64,000 nt of DNA from assembly GCF_014256275.1 (NCBI RefSeq), contig NZ_JACCFE010000002.1, positions 1,922,001-1,986,000 of the forward strand, read 5' to 3'. Shown one piece after another: positions 1 through 8,367 of the stretch. The stretch is from Rhodococcus sp. 4CII (lineage in GTDB: Bacteria > Actinomycetota > Actinomycetes > Mycobacteriales > Mycobacteriaceae). The notes beneath the pieces were generated by a model. That model saw nothing but the letters and a program-made list of their open reading frames with translations. It was not told the DNA's origin and did not search any database. Each line of letters opens with the position of its first letter. Position 1 is the stretch's first letter. A program made the translations under genes and the position numbers.

Positions 1-312
1 GTTGCGGACCCCGGCGCGGACGATCTCACGCTCCCCCGGCCCGGCGTTCGTCACGGCGTCCAGGGTGCTGGTGGCGATGCGTTCCACGACGTGGTCGTAG
101 ACGGCAACGGTGAGCGCGTCGCGGTCGGGGAAGCTCTCGTAGAAGTAGCGGGTGGCGAGTCCGGCCTGCTTGCAGACTCCGCGCACGGTCAGGGCGTCGC
201 CGTCCGCGCTGCCGAGCAGGTCGAGCCCGGCCTCGATGAGCTGGGCGCGGCGTTCCGATCGACGCTGGTCACCCTCTTGGCCGCCGTAAACCCTGTCCGA
301 CGCGGTTGCCAT
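1..312 (-). CDS. TetR-family transcriptional regulator (partial, C-terminus outside window)
   Basis: The first 104 codons of a TetR-type repressor are present; the gene continues off the left edge. Residues about 18-65 form the N-terminal helix-turn-helix domain, with the family-like stretches RRAQLIEAGLDLLG, LTVRGVCKQAGLATRYFYE and SFPDRDALTVAVYDHVVE. The ATG at 312 was chosen because translation from it gives a typical short leader before the HTH. The gene is divergent from the DUF2236 gene at 407, and a 14-bp palindrome lies between them, so it probably represses itself and that neighbour. The ligand-binding domain is not visible, so the inducer cannot be guessed. Confidence 0.88.
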   Translation of the reverse strand, partial: MATASDRVYGGQEGDQRRSERRAQLIEAGLDLLGSADGDALTVRGVCKQAGLATRYFYESFPDRDALTVAVYDHVVERIATSTLDAVTNAGPGEREIVRAGVRN

Positions 313-343
313 GGAAACATCTTCGCACTTGCCCCTGGACTCC

Positions 344-357
344 TCACATATATGTGA
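344..357. promoter_or_regulatory. Perfect palindrome, probable TetR operator
   Basis: TCACATATATGTGA is a perfect 14-bp palindrome lying 31 bp upstream of the TetR start and 49 bp upstream of the DUF2236 start. Position between a divergent TetR gene and its likely target is the usual place for such an operator. Binding is inferred. Confidence 0.6.
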
Positions 358-406
358 CTACGGTCGTATTCAGATAGGAAATTCACCGCTTGCGACAGGA
401 GTGCAC

Positions 407-1231
407 ATGTCGACATCTCTCGAGGTGCCGGATCAACTCGAACTGGTCATGGACGGCGCCGGCCTGCTCGCCGGTGCAGCAAACGTGATCATGCAGCTCT
501 CCCACCCCGCCGTCGGATACGGCGTCGTGGAAAGCCGCGTCGAAAGCGGACAGATCTTCCGTCACCCGATCAAACGAACCCGGACCACCCTCACCTACCT
601 CGTCGTCGCCGCACGCGGCACCGAGGAAGAGAAGGCCCAGTTCCGCGAAGGCGTCAACCGCGTCCACGCCAAGGTGAATTCGGGGCCCGACAGCCCCGTG
701 CAGTACAACGCGTTCGACCCCGAACTGCAGCTGTGGGTCGCCGCCTGCATCTACCACGGGTTCGAGGACGTCCACCGCGCCATGCACGGCGAACTCACCG
801 CGACCGAGAGCGAATACTTCTACCAGCAGGGGGCCACGTTCGGCACCACCCTGCAGGTACCCAAGGAAATGTGGCCCGAGAACCGGGCCGCGTTCGACGA
901 ATACTGGGAGAAGTCGCTCGCCGACGTGTCGATCGACGACACCATTCGCGAGTACCTGCTGTCCGTCGCCAAGGTCGAGTTCATGCCCGCCGTCGTATCC
1001 CGCCTCTTCGGCCGCCTCAACCTTTTCTTCACCACCGGATTCCTCCCACCCCTGTTCCGCGACCAGATGCACCTCACCTGGACCGACAAGGATCAACGGC
1101 GCTTCGACCGGACGATGAGCACCATCGGCGCCGTCAGCCGACGCATCCCCGTCACCCTCCGCGAACTCCCCTACATCCTGCTCATGCGCGATCTGCGACG
1201 CAGAATGCGGACCGGCAAACCCCTCGTATGA
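407..1231 (+). CDS. Oxygenase MpaB family protein (DUF2236)
   Basis: A 274-residue protein of the DUF2236 / MpaB family, which includes the haem-containing latex-clearing proteins and fungal MpaB. The family hallmarks visible are the early His in MQLSHPAVGYGV (His33), a basic segment FRHPIKRTRTT near 51-61, and FDPELQLWVAACIYHGF near 103-119. No signal peptide is seen, so the protein is probably cytoplasmic. The ATG at 407 is preceded by GACAGGAG at 394-400, a good ribosome binding site; an upstream in-frame start at 311 lies within the regulatory region and is unlikely. Substrate and reaction are unknown; control by the divergent TetR is likely. Confidence 0.82.
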   Translation: MSTSLEVPDQLELVMDGAGLLAGAANVIMQLSHPAVGYGVVESRVESGQIFRHPIKRTRTTLTYLVVAARGTEEEKAQFREGVNRVHAKVNSGPDSPVQYNAFDPELQLWVAACIYHGFEDVHRAMHGELTATESEYFYQQGATFGTTLQVPKEMWPENRAAFDEYWEKSLADVSIDDTIREYLLSVAKVEFMPAVVSRLFGRLNLFFTTGFLPPLFRDQMHLTWTDKDQRRFDRTMSTIGAVSRRIPVTLRELPYILLMRDLRRRMRTGKPLV

Positions 1232-1327
1232 CACTCCGCGCGTGTGCCCGGGTAGTCCGGGTCACCATCTGATACTGTTTCCGCCGCAGGGTGTTGGGCC
1301 TGCCTACGGGCGCCCAATATCGTGCGC

Positions 1328-1401
1328 GCCGATGTAGTTCAATGGCAGAACATCAGCTTCCCAAGCTGAATACGCGGGTTCGATTCCCGTCATCGGCTCC
1401 A
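1328..1401 (+). tRNA. tRNA-Gly (anticodon CCC), CCA encoded
   Basis: Acceptor arms GCCGATG (1328-1334) and CATCGGC (1391-1397) pair fully, followed by discriminator T and an encoded CCA. The anticodon arm is TCAGC, loop TTCCCAA, GCTGA, giving anticodon CCC. The T-arm carries GGGTTCGATTCCC. All four arms fold normally. Confidence 0.96.
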
Positions 1402-1406
1402 GCAAG

Positions 1407-1437
1407 AGACCCGGCCAGAGCGCTTCTGACCGGGTCT
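1407..1437 (+). terminator. Terminator hairpin after tRNA-Gly
   Basis: AGACCCGG (1407-1414) pairs with CCGGGTCT (1430-1437), extended inwards by CAGA/TCTG across one mismatch, with loop GCGCT. It starts six bases after the CCA end and has no long T tract, as is common in actinobacteria. Confidence 0.75.
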
Positions 1438-1441
1438 TGCG

Positions 1442-1919
1442 CGTTGTCGTCGTGGCCGGTACCTCGGGTGACCGAGGGAGACGACTATCAGGACTTTTCG
1501 AACTTCGATCAATTCCGGCGCGCTGGAACCGACGGCCACCACCCCTACGCGAACCGCATGTACGCCCTGCTCGAGTCGAACAACTTGTTGTCGATGAGCG
1601 TGGCTGTTGCCAGCTCCCGCGACATCGCCGTGTTGGGCGGCCTGGACTGGGTTGACTCTGCCGACCATTCCTGGGGGCGGGCGGTAATGAACACCACGTC
1701 GGCGGCAGCTCACTGGCACCCATGACCTGCATGTTTCTGCCGTGGACGAGTGGTTGACACACGCTGTCTGCGTGGCGCCCTGGAAGGGCGGACTGAGACT
1801 GTGGTTGTTTAGCGTCCGCACGGATGGGCAAGTCTGCCTCAAGATCGTTGTCGGTTGCCGGCGGCCGAGGCGATTCAGGTTCCGTGCGTTCAGTCCCAGC
1901 AGCGCGCGGAGCCGCCCCC
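1442..1919. other. Gene-free stretch
   Basis: About 480 bp between the tRNA terminator and the PAS-ANTAR gene. Open frames exist on both strands but none has a convincing composition, start or family resemblance. I see no gene here. Confidence 0.5.
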
Positions 1920-2567
1920 CTACTGGTGGTTGTTGTGGTGCGTGGTGAGCAGCAGATGATCGAACCGGGTCCGGACCGCATCGGGCAGCAGGGTGGTCCC
2001 GGCGACGGTGGCGACCAGGTGTTCGGCGACGGTGCGCAGTTTGGTGTTGGTCTGCTGCGAACGCCAGGTGAGGATGTCGAAGGCACGATCGGCGGGAATG
2101 CCGTAGGCGAACATCAGCATCCCCTTGGCCTGCTCGATCACCGCCCGCGACTCCTCGAGTTCGGCGACGATCTCATCGGTCATGTCCCGACGATCCTGAG
2201 CCCGCAGATCGGTGACGTCGATGTAGAACCCGGACGTGCCGGCCACCTCACCGTCCTCGCCCAGCATCCGGTCCCCGACGACGATGACGTGATGCACCTG
2301 CTCGTCGGTGTCGAGTATGCGGTGCCGGCTGCTGAACGGTTGCCCGGCGGTGATCATCTTGTCGAAGATCGCGGCGACATGCGGATGATCGTCGGGATGT
2401 TTGTGCGAGAGCAACAGCTCGGTGGTCGGGGTGACCTGGCCGGGGGTGTAGCCGTGCATGGCGGCGACGGTGTCGGACCACTCCCAGCGGTGACCGTCGC
2501 GGAAGAACCGGAAACTGCCCACCCGCTGCGGGGCATCGGCCCCGACCCCCTCGTCGCGATCACTCAC
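1920..2567 (-). CDS. PAS and ANTAR domain antitermination regulator
   Basis: A 215-residue regulator. Residues about 17-120 form a PAS fold of the PAS_3 type (FRDGHRWEWSDTVAAMHGY, then SRHRILDTDEQVHHVIVVGD and SGFYIDVTDLR). Residues about 130-190 form an ANTAR RNA-binding domain (IVAELEESRAVIEQAKGMLM, followed by ADRAFDILTWRSQQTNTKLR). ANTAR proteins bind paired hexaloop hairpins in nascent RNA and prevent termination. The start is GTG at 2567, eight bases after GGAGG. No histidine kinase lies next to it, so the PAS domain is probably the sensor. A decayed copy of its PAS segment lies at 8368-8504. Confidence 0.88.
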   Translation of the reverse strand: MSDRDEGVGADAPQRVGSFRFFRDGHRWEWSDTVAAMHGYTPGQVTPTTELLLSHKHPDDHPHVAAIFDKMITAGQPFSSRHRILDTDEQVHHVIVVGDRMLGEDGEVAGTSGFYIDVTDLRAQDRRDMTDEIVAELEESRAVIEQAKGMLMFAYGIPADRAFDILTWRSQQTNTKLRTVAEHLVATVAGTTLLPDAVRTRFDHLLLTTHHNNHQ

Positions 2568-3338
2568 GCGATATACCTCCCGCCCAGCACATCCTGAACC
2601 CTTGCCACCGGCCTAGCTGCCGCACAGGCTCGGCGGACACCGGAATTTTGCCATACCCCCAGAACGGCCCCGTCGCATCCTCGAACGGGGTTGCCCGCGG
2701 TGTGCGGGCCGGCCCGACAAGGCTCTGCGGCACGGGTGTCCCGCCCCGCCCGACGTTCCTGCCGGCGCACAGGCCTCAGCCGCCGAACCTGCGGGTCACC
2801 CGCGAAACCCTTCGGTGACAAGGGGTCGATCACCGTGGGCTCGCGGGTGACGAGCGGCTCTCGGGTCGGGAGGGGGAGCCGGCGCGAGAGTCTGGCTGCC
2901 CGCGAGGCCGTCCCACCCGCGCGCAACGTTCGTGCTGGATACCCGACGCGGACGACTTCACTCCTCGCATCCCCACCAGTGGAATCCTCGCCTCAGCCGG
3001 CAGTGCCACCGAGCGGAGTCCCGATACCATCACACGAATGAAGGCGGAGGACTGCGACCCGCAGTTCACCGGGAACGGAAGAAGACCGTTCCGCCGTCCT
3101 CGCCGAAGAGTTCCTCACCGGGAACGCACGAGCTACCCGGCGCCATCCCCCGCGCCCCGGCACGCAGGAACCAGAGCCGCCCACCGAAGCGCAGCGCTAA
3201 GGGTCGGCGAACTCCCGCTATGTGTAACGCGTACCGGCCATCCGGCGGTGTCACTACTGCCCCACCGGTGGGTCAGTCGTGTTTCGCACCGGTGGGGCCT
3301 TCGCCCGGATCCGATCTATTCACCACGATGAACGGGAT
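2568..3338. other. Long intergenic stretch
   Basis: About 770 bp without a gene I can support. The frames are high-GC shadows rich in Arg, Pro and Ser. The only structured element recognised is the inverted repeat at 3259-3298. Confidence 0.5.
3259..3298. terminator. Inverted repeat, possible terminator for the gene at 3339-3587
   Basis: GCCCCACCGGTG (3259-3270) and CACCGGTGGGGC (3287-3298) are perfect complements separated by 16 bases. It lies about 40 bp beyond the stop of the minus-strand gene ending at 3339. Confidence 0.55.
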
Positions 3339-3587
3339 TCAGCGGGACCCGGGATCGACGGTCACATCGTCGGTGTCCGCGAAGATCAGCCGCCCGTCGT
3401 CGAGTGCGACCGCCCACCGATGCGCCGGCGCCCACTCGTGCCCACGACCACCGGATTCGGTCAGCGACCCGTAGTCCTCGACGACCTCCCCGATCACGTC
3501 GGCTCCCGCGTGCCGGCGGACAAGCACCCGGGCACCGATCGTCAACTCGGGACCGGACACCCGCCTGGTACCGCTTCTGTGGGCCAT
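3339..3587 (-). CDS. Small hypothetical protein, SH3-like
   Basis: An 82-residue protein of unknown function. The sequence ELTIGARVLVRRHAGADVIG followed by WAVALDDGRLIFADTDDVTV has the strand-and-turn pattern of small SH3-like or DUF1918-like barrels, which often sit near regulators in actinobacteria. The ATG at 3587 was chosen because AAGAGG lies seven bases before it; the frame extends a further 29 codons upstream without a better site. No signal peptide or membrane segment. The fold is a guess from pattern only. Confidence 0.65.
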   Translation of the reverse strand: MAHRSGTRRVSGPELTIGARVLVRRHAGADVIGEVVEDYGSLTESGGRGHEWAPAHRWAVALDDGRLIFADTDDVTVDPGSR

Positions 3588-3763
3588 CGCTGCACCTCTT
3601 CGTTCGGCGAACTCCCCGGAAGTGGAGCATAAACATCTCCCCACCGCGAGGCGACCCGAACACCCCGGCACCATCCGGTCTGCGGTAGGTTACTCACGCG
3701 TACAGCCACTTTCACCGAATCGAACCGTTGCCTTAGGCGAGGCGGTACGGAACCATCAGGGTC

Positions 3764-4246
3764 GTGCGCAGAGCCCGCTGGCCCGCGACCGCCCCACCGC
3801 CCTGCGGCGGTGACCGGGTGCACGACCGGCTGCCGCTGACCTCCGACACCGACCTGACCCTGGAACTGGTGCGGATCACCTCGTACCCGTCCGGGCTCGC
3901 GGTGCAGCTCGCCCTGACCGCGACCGGCCGCCCGGCGCGGCGGGCCTGGCACGAGACCCGGCCGCTGACCGACCCCACCGACCTGTCGGCGCATTGGTCC
4001 TACCTGGACGTGTGGCTCGGAACCGGCGACCTCGCGCCGGCGGACCCCTACTTCCTGCGCCCGGACCTGCAGGCCGCCGACGCTGGGATCTGCTCCTACC
4101 GCAGCGAACCGCTGTACTGGCTACCCGCCTCACCCGCGCGGGCGCTCACCCTGGCCACCGGATGGCCGCAGATCGGGTTACCCACTGCGGTGACGACCAT
4201 GCACCTGGACCCGATCAGCCAGCCGGGAACGCCTCGCCGCGGCTGA
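3764..4246 (+). CDS. Hypothetical protein
   Basis: A 160-residue protein of unknown function. The body (about 20-155) has amphipathic strands such as TDLTLELVRITSYPSGLAVQ and the aromatic-rich AHWSYLDVWLGTGDLAPADP, which suggests a folded cytoplasmic domain and not a shadow frame. The start is uncertain: GTG at 3764 is the first in the frame and has no clear ribosome binding site. It is not obviously in an operon. No signal peptide or membrane segment. Confidence 0.6.
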   Translation: MRRARWPATAPPPCGGDRVHDRLPLTSDTDLTLELVRITSYPSGLAVQLALTATGRPARRAWHETRPLTDPTDLSAHWSYLDVWLGTGDLAPADPYFLRPDLQAADAGICSYRSEPLYWLPASPARALTLATGWPQIGLPTAVTTMHLDPISQPGTPRRG

Positions 4247-4260
4247 TCTCGCATACCGGA

Positions 4261-4512
4261 TCACCCGCAACATCGTTGGGCGGCCGGGGCGGTGAGCCGC
4301 GCCACCAGCTGACGCGCCTCACCGAGCCTCGCACCCGGCTCCGGGTCCTCGGCACCGAGCCGGCCGCCCTGCGCTCGGGTGGTGTCGATCCGGGCCGTGA
4401 GCACCTCGATCTCCTCGTGCAGCAGGTCGCGGAACAGCCGCGCCTGTTCCCGCTGGTAACCCCGCTGAACCCCTTCCCCGACGCCATCTGCGGGGACGAC
4501 AATTTCTGTCAT
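4261..4512 (-). CDS. Small helical hypothetical protein
   Basis: An 83-residue protein, mostly helical, with a heptad-like stretch EQARLFRDLLHEEIEVLTAR (about 22-41) and GEARQLVARL near the C-terminus, so a short coiled coil is plausible. The ATG at 4512 overlaps the start codon of the plus-strand gene at 4511, both lying in one CATG. No good ribosome binding site is visible, so the start could be further in. Function unknown; it may partner the three-helix-bundle protein opposite. Confidence 0.45.
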   Translation of the reverse strand: MTEIVVPADGVGEGVQRGYQREQARLFRDLLHEEIEVLTARIDTTRAQGGRLGAEDPEPGARLGEARQLVARLTAPAAQRCCG

Positions 4513-4756
4513 GGACATCACCGAACAGCACCACCTCGACGCGGTCCGCACCCAACTGATCCGGCGATACCAATACCTCGACCCCGACCCCGACCAGATC
4601 GAGACCGTCATCGACACCGCCCACCACCGATTCGACGGATGCCAGATCCGGGACTTCGTGCCCCTGCTCGTCGAACGCGCCGCCACCCGCGCCCTCGACG
4701 AATCCCTGACCATCACCCCCACCACGGCATACCCGGCAGCGCCCGAAACGCGATAA
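4511..4756 (+). CDS. Three-helix-bundle dimerisation-domain protein
   Basis: An 81-residue protein of a short actinobacterial family. The typical pattern is present: DAVRTQLIRRY, then PDQIETVIDTAHHRFDGCQI, then RDFVPLLVERAATRAL. The three predicted helices span about 5-65; the tail is rich in Thr and Pro. Members are usually stand-alone small proteins of unknown role. The start in CATG at 4511 overlaps that of the opposite-strand gene. Confidence 0.72.
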   Translation: MDITEQHHLDAVRTQLIRRYQYLDPDPDQIETVIDTAHHRFDGCQIRDFVPLLVERAATRALDESLTITPTTAYPAAPETR

Positions 4757-4850
4757 CCACCGGCCCACACCGACGATGCCGGTACCGGCATCGTTCGCTC
4801 GTCCACCGCCCCGGCGAGTCCGTCGTACACCGAGAGACGAAAGGTCACTC

Positions 4851-5921
4851 ATGCCTGAATCCATGCGCGCGCTCGTCGCCGAGAAGGTCGGCGAGCCCAC
4901 CGATGTCCTGCGGCTCGAATCCCGGCCTGTTCCCACACCACAAGCCGGTCAGGCGTTGATCCGGGTGACGGCGACTCCGATTCACGCCAGTGATCTGCAC
5001 GTGCTGCGTGGCCGCTACGGTTTCACCCCCGAATTTCCCACGGTCGGCGGTCGCATGGAATGCGTCGGTCGCATCGAGGCCCTGGGCCCGAATACCGCGG
5101 GACTGAAGCTAGGCGAGCGGGTGGTGGTCGCTGCGATCCCGGCGGTACCCGGGCCCCCGGTGGCCGGCACCTGGCAGGAATACCTCGTTGCCGAAACTGG
5201 GCGGCTTCTGCCGGTCCCCGACCAGCTGAGCGACTCCAGCGCCTGTCAACTCGCCGTCAACCCGTTGACCGCGCTACTCCTCGTGACCCGCGAACTCGAT
5301 GTGCAGCCGGGAGAATGGTTGCTGCAGACGGCCGCGGGCTCCACCGTCGGCCGTCTCGTCATACAGCTGTCCCGGCATCTGGGTATCCGCACGATCAACG
5401 TCGTGCGGCGACGCGCGGCCGTCGAGGAGATCACGACGCTCGGTGGTGACGAGGTCATCTGCACCGAGGACGAGGACCTGGTGCAGCGTGTAGCCGACAT
5501 CGCGGGACCGGCCGGCGTGCGCAAGGCCACCGACTGCGTCGCGGGCGAGGTGGGTGCCCAGGTCTCCCAGGCTTTGGCTCCGGGAGGAGAGGTCGTGGTC
5601 TACGGCGCGCTCTCGACCCATCGGCAAACCGACCCGGCAGCGCTGACGATCCCACTGCATGCTCGCTCGGTGATCTACGAGACCAAAACGGTCCGTGGAT
5701 TCTGGCTGAACCGCTGGTTCGGCACTGCCTCACCCGAGGAGGTGATGCACGCGCTGTCCCAGGTCCGCAGTCTCGTCACGGAGGAAGTGCTGAGCATCCC
5801 CCACGGCCGGCCGTTCCCGCTCGACCGCTTCCTCGAAGCCATCACACTCGCCGAAACACCCGCACACGGCACCAAACCACTCTTCGTCTTCGACCACAGC
5901 CCGGACACAGTCGACAGGTAG
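4851..5921 (+). CDS. MDR-superfamily NADPH oxidoreductase (zinc-type dehydrogenase / enoyl-reductase-like)
   Basis: A 356-residue medium-chain dehydrogenase/reductase resembling the mitochondrial trans-2-enoyl-CoA reductase / quinone reductase branch. The N-terminal GroES-like fold covers about 1-130 (HASDLHVLRGRYGF, then GGRMECVGRIEALGP). The Rossmann domain covers about 130-300 with nucleotide-binding turn QTAAGSTVGRLVIQLSR. The four-Cys structural zinc lobe of classical alcohol dehydrogenases is absent. ATG 4851 follows GAAAGG with six-base spacing; the longer frame upstream is not needed. It stands alone; substrate unknown, probably an enoyl-CoA, enone or quinone. Confidence 0.85.
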   Translation: MPESMRALVAEKVGEPTDVLRLESRPVPTPQAGQALIRVTATPIHASDLHVLRGRYGFTPEFPTVGGRMECVGRIEALGPNTAGLKLGERVVVAAIPAVPGPPVAGTWQEYLVAETGRLLPVPDQLSDSSACQLAVNPLTALLLVTRELDVQPGEWLLQTAAGSTVGRLVIQLSRHLGIRTINVVRRRAAVEEITTLGGDEVICTEDEDLVQRVADIAGPAGVRKATDCVAGEVGAQVSQALAPGGEVVVYGALSTHRQTDPAALTIPLHARSVIYETKTVRGFWLNRWFGTASPEEVMHALSQVRSLVTEEVLSIPHGRPFPLDRFLEAITLAETPAHGTKPLFVFDHSPDTVDR

Positions 5922-6039
5922 ATCTGACCGCCGTTTTCGCCCGGCGCCGCACATATCCCTGCACATCGAACCGGCCTTCCGGTGGAGGGAACCCCGCTGC
6001 TTTCGGGCGCGTCCCCCGCTGTCGCGGCAGGATGAATCC

Positions 6040-6153
6040 ATGTCCATGAACGAACCGTTCCTGCCGATCACGCACACGGGTTCCGACGAGATCGACGCCG
6101 CAGATCCTGGGCTGGGTGCGCCCGGGACCCCCACCCCGCCGACTTCCGACTGA
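6040..6153 (+). CDS. Possible 37-residue small protein
   Basis: An ATG at 6040, eight bases after AGGA, opens a 37-codon frame. The product begins MSMNEPFLPITHTGSDEIDA and ends in a Pro/Thr-rich tail. It is acidic and has no membrane segment. It precedes three other short genes on the same strand. Composition and ribosome binding site favour a real gene, but length makes it uncertain. Confidence 0.35.
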   Translation: MSMNEPFLPITHTGSDEIDAADPGLGAPGTPTPPTSD

Positions 6154-6289
6154 CGTTCGACCCAAGGCGGACCGGAACTTGTTGCGCTGTCGGGTTTACG
6201 CGTCTCGACCGCCGACACCGGCGCCTACGCTTGCCCGTACGCACATGCTGGTCCGCAGACACGCGCTCCCGTCCGGAAGGGGGCTGCAA

Positions 6290-6511
6290 ATGTTCGTTCT
6301 GCTCCGGCACGCCCACGCGATAGCCCAGCAGGCCTTGGACCGGGCCCGACGCCCACCGGCCTCTCAGCGCCTCGGCCGGAACCAGGCCGCCGATCTCGTC
6401 GACACCCTGTGGTGCACCCACCGCGAAATCCTCACCGCGCTCGCCGCCTGCACCCGCGCCGACGGCACACCCGCCTTCCCTATCGGACACACCGCGAACG
6501 GCGGGGCCTGA
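6290..6511 (+). CDS. Small hypothetical protein
   Basis: A 73-residue basic, helical protein. ATG 6290 lies six bases after a strong GGAAGGGGG (6275-6283). Helical stretch LRHAHAIAQQALDRARRP is followed by ADLVDTLWCTHREILTALAAC. No recognised family. It belongs to a run of small plus-strand genes between 6.0 and 7.8 kb. Confidence 0.6.
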   Translation: MFVLLRHAHAIAQQALDRARRPPASQRLGRNQAADLVDTLWCTHREILTALAACTRADGTPAFPIGHTANGGA

Positions 6512-6693
6512 CTGCTCGATGCCCGCACCCCGCTGCGCCACATCGACCCCGATCCACCGGAAAAACCCACCGGGAAGTGTGACACACGCCACACACGACT
6601 CGGGTGTGGTCGGTGTAACGTTCCCGACCCTCCCGGACACCGTTCAAGTAGCCGCAGACGCTGGGCCCGCGGCACTCGAATCAGGAACCCACC

Positions 6694-7017
6694 ATGGCCA
6701 CCACACAGCTCCACCCGTTCACCCAGTCCGCCACCCACACCTCCTCGTGGAAGCGCCTGGCCGCCGTCGCCGCCGCGGCCGCGGCATTCGGCCTCCTCCC
6801 GGTCGGCGCCGCCACCGCCGCCACCGCCGCCGCCGCGCCGGCCCCCGCACAACCCGTCGCCGCCGCTGTCACCCACGACAGTCCGCTCGACCGCGACAAC
6901 GACATGCAGCAACAACACCAGCACGACCGCCAGCGCGACCAGCGGCAGGACCGGCGCGCCGACACCACCGTCCTCGACCAGATCCTGGCCGGCTGGAACG
7001 GCAGCACCCAGATGTAG
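6694..7017 (+). CDS. Small secreted protein with signal peptide
   Basis: A 107-residue protein. Residues about 18-42 form a signal peptide: basic SWKR, then an Ala-rich core AAVAAAAAAFGLLPVGAA, with likely signal-peptidase cleavage near ATAATA-AAAP. The mature part is hydrophilic and Gln/Asp/His/Arg-rich, including repeated DRQRD/RQDR motifs, so it is probably disordered or ligand binding. Function unknown. A ribosome binding site AGGAA precedes the ATG. Confidence 0.7.
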   Translation: MATTQLHPFTQSATHTSSWKRLAAVAAAAAAFGLLPVGAATAATAAAAPAPAQPVAAAVTHDSPLDRDNDMQQQHQHDRQRDQRQDRRADTTVLDQILAGWNGSTQM

Positions 7018-7066
7018 CGCCCCCATCCCTCCCACCCAAGTGACTGAGACCCGCGAGAAGGCAACC

Positions 7067-7276
7067 ATGAGCACCACCGAAACCCGCTCCAACGAAACGG
7101 TCGCCACCACGGCAACAACATTCGCCGCCGCCGCAGACCTGACCAGTGCGCTGATTCGCGCGGCGATCGCACACGGCGAACACGAGAAGCGCAGCGGGGC
7201 AGAGGATCCGAACTGGCCCGACTGGTACGCCGCCTACATGGTCGCCGAACAGGCTGGGACGGAGCTGCCCATCTAA
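7067..7276 (+). CDS. Small conserved hypothetical protein
   Basis: A 69-residue protein whose C-terminal half, HEKRSGAEDPNWPDWYAAYM followed by VAEQAG, matches a motif common in short actinobacterial proteins and at the C-terminus of some glyoxalase-family proteins. ATG 7067 follows GAGAAG with six-base spacing; an in-frame GTG at 7040 is less well placed. It lies 60 bp before the SRPBCC gene and is probably cotranscribed with it. Function unknown. Confidence 0.68.
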   Translation: MSTTETRSNETVATTATTFAAAADLTSALIRAAIAHGEHEKRSGAEDPNWPDWYAAYMVAEQAGTELPI

Positions 7277-7336
7277 TTGTCTGCCGCACCATCCACCGGT
7301 CAACCTCACCTTCCATCACCCACCACGGAGGACACC

Positions 7337-7804
7337 ATGTCCACGATCCACCTCCACCAGAACACCACCGCAACACCCGAACAGTTCCTCGCCGCGCTCA
7401 CCGACTTCGGGCCCGGCCGCGAGGAAATCTTCGGCAACAGCGCCGACGACTACCTCCAGGTCCACGAACTCGGCACCGACACCGCCGACGTCACCGAGGG
7501 CTCGGGCGGGGCCTGGGAACGCCTGCACTACGACTGGACCGACCCGCACCGTGTCGTCATGACCACCACCGACTCGAACCTGTGGGGCGGAAACTCCGGC
7601 CACATCTACACCCTCACCCCGAAACCCGACGGAACCACCGACGTCGACGCGGTCGTCGTCCGCGACGGCAAGAACCTCAAAGGGCGAGCGCTCGGGGCCG
7701 TGCTCGGCGTCTTCGGCACCCGCGTCCTCGGAAAAGCGTTCGACAACACCGTCGCCGCCATCGAAGCCCGCAACAACACCCCGCGGCCGGCGAACCGCAC
7801 TTAG
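7337..7804 (+). CDS. SRPBCC (START-like) family protein
   Basis: A 155-residue protein with the Bet v1-like / SRPBCC layout: strand STIHLHQNTTATPEQFLAAL, central VHELGTDTADVTEGSGGAWE and LHYDWTDPHRVVMTTTDSN, and C-terminal helix GTRVLGKAFDNTVAAIEARN. Such proteins bind hydrophobic ligands or catalyse ring closure. ATG 7337 follows CGGAGG by five bases. It is paralogous to the gene at 8534-8971, which shares the HELG-x-TADVTEG and YEWTD/YDWTD motifs. Confidence 0.75.
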   Translation: MSTIHLHQNTTATPEQFLAALTDFGPGREEIFGNSADDYLQVHELGTDTADVTEGSGGAWERLHYDWTDPHRVVMTTTDSNLWGGNSGHIYTLTPKPDGTTDVDAVVVRDGKNLKGRALGAVLGVFGTRVLGKAFDNTVAAIEARNNTPRPANRT

Positions 7805-8367
7805 ACCCAACCCCGTGCCGTCGAGTACCGCAACCACGGTGCTCGGCGCGACGGTGTCCGGAAGGGTCCTCAACCCATCCCGTTGCCAAATGCTGAAAAA
7901 TGCAGTTACACAATGGATTACGAATCGTCGATAACGGATACTATGTCAGCTGTACTTGATTCGGCGGAAGCCGAAGGCCTTTCGTCCAGAATAGAATTTC
8001 TCGACCACCATCACGCATGAGTTGTGGCCCGCTCCCATCACATGCCCCATTCCGGCTCGCACATGGTCGGCCTGCCGTTCTTCTGCTTGTCCGCGCTGTT
8101 GGGTTACCAAGTCGGGTACTGGGCCGAGCCCCGGACGCGCCGAGGGGGCTCTTCCTTGGACAGCAGACCACCCGGAGGGTTAACCGGTATCCGGCCACCA
8201 ATGTGCGTCTCGTCGCTTCGCAGCAGCGTCGCCTCGTCGCCCGGCACGCAGAGACCCAGCTCGCCGTAGGCGAGCAGTGCAGAAGCTGCGTCGGTGTCCT
8301 GACAAGCTGCCGGCGCAGTGACGCGGTCTCTGCTCGAATTTCCTCAGGTGATCGAACCAGCTACCCC
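7805..8367. other. Gene-free stretch with an AT-richer patch
   Basis: About 560 bp with no convincing gene. The segment around 7880-7960 is distinctly richer in A and T than its surroundings, and the next feature is a broken gene fragment, so inserted or rearranged DNA is possible. Confidence 0.4.

Noticed and set aside
383..1234. Long minus-strand frame opposite the DUF2236 gene
   Set aside because: It is a Gly/Val/Glu-rich mirror of a real gene with no recognisable domain; typical high-GC shadow.
1304..2086. Minus-strand 260-codon frame across the tRNA and into the PAS-ANTAR gene
   Set aside because: It runs through a tRNA and its terminator and overlaps a clear gene in another frame.
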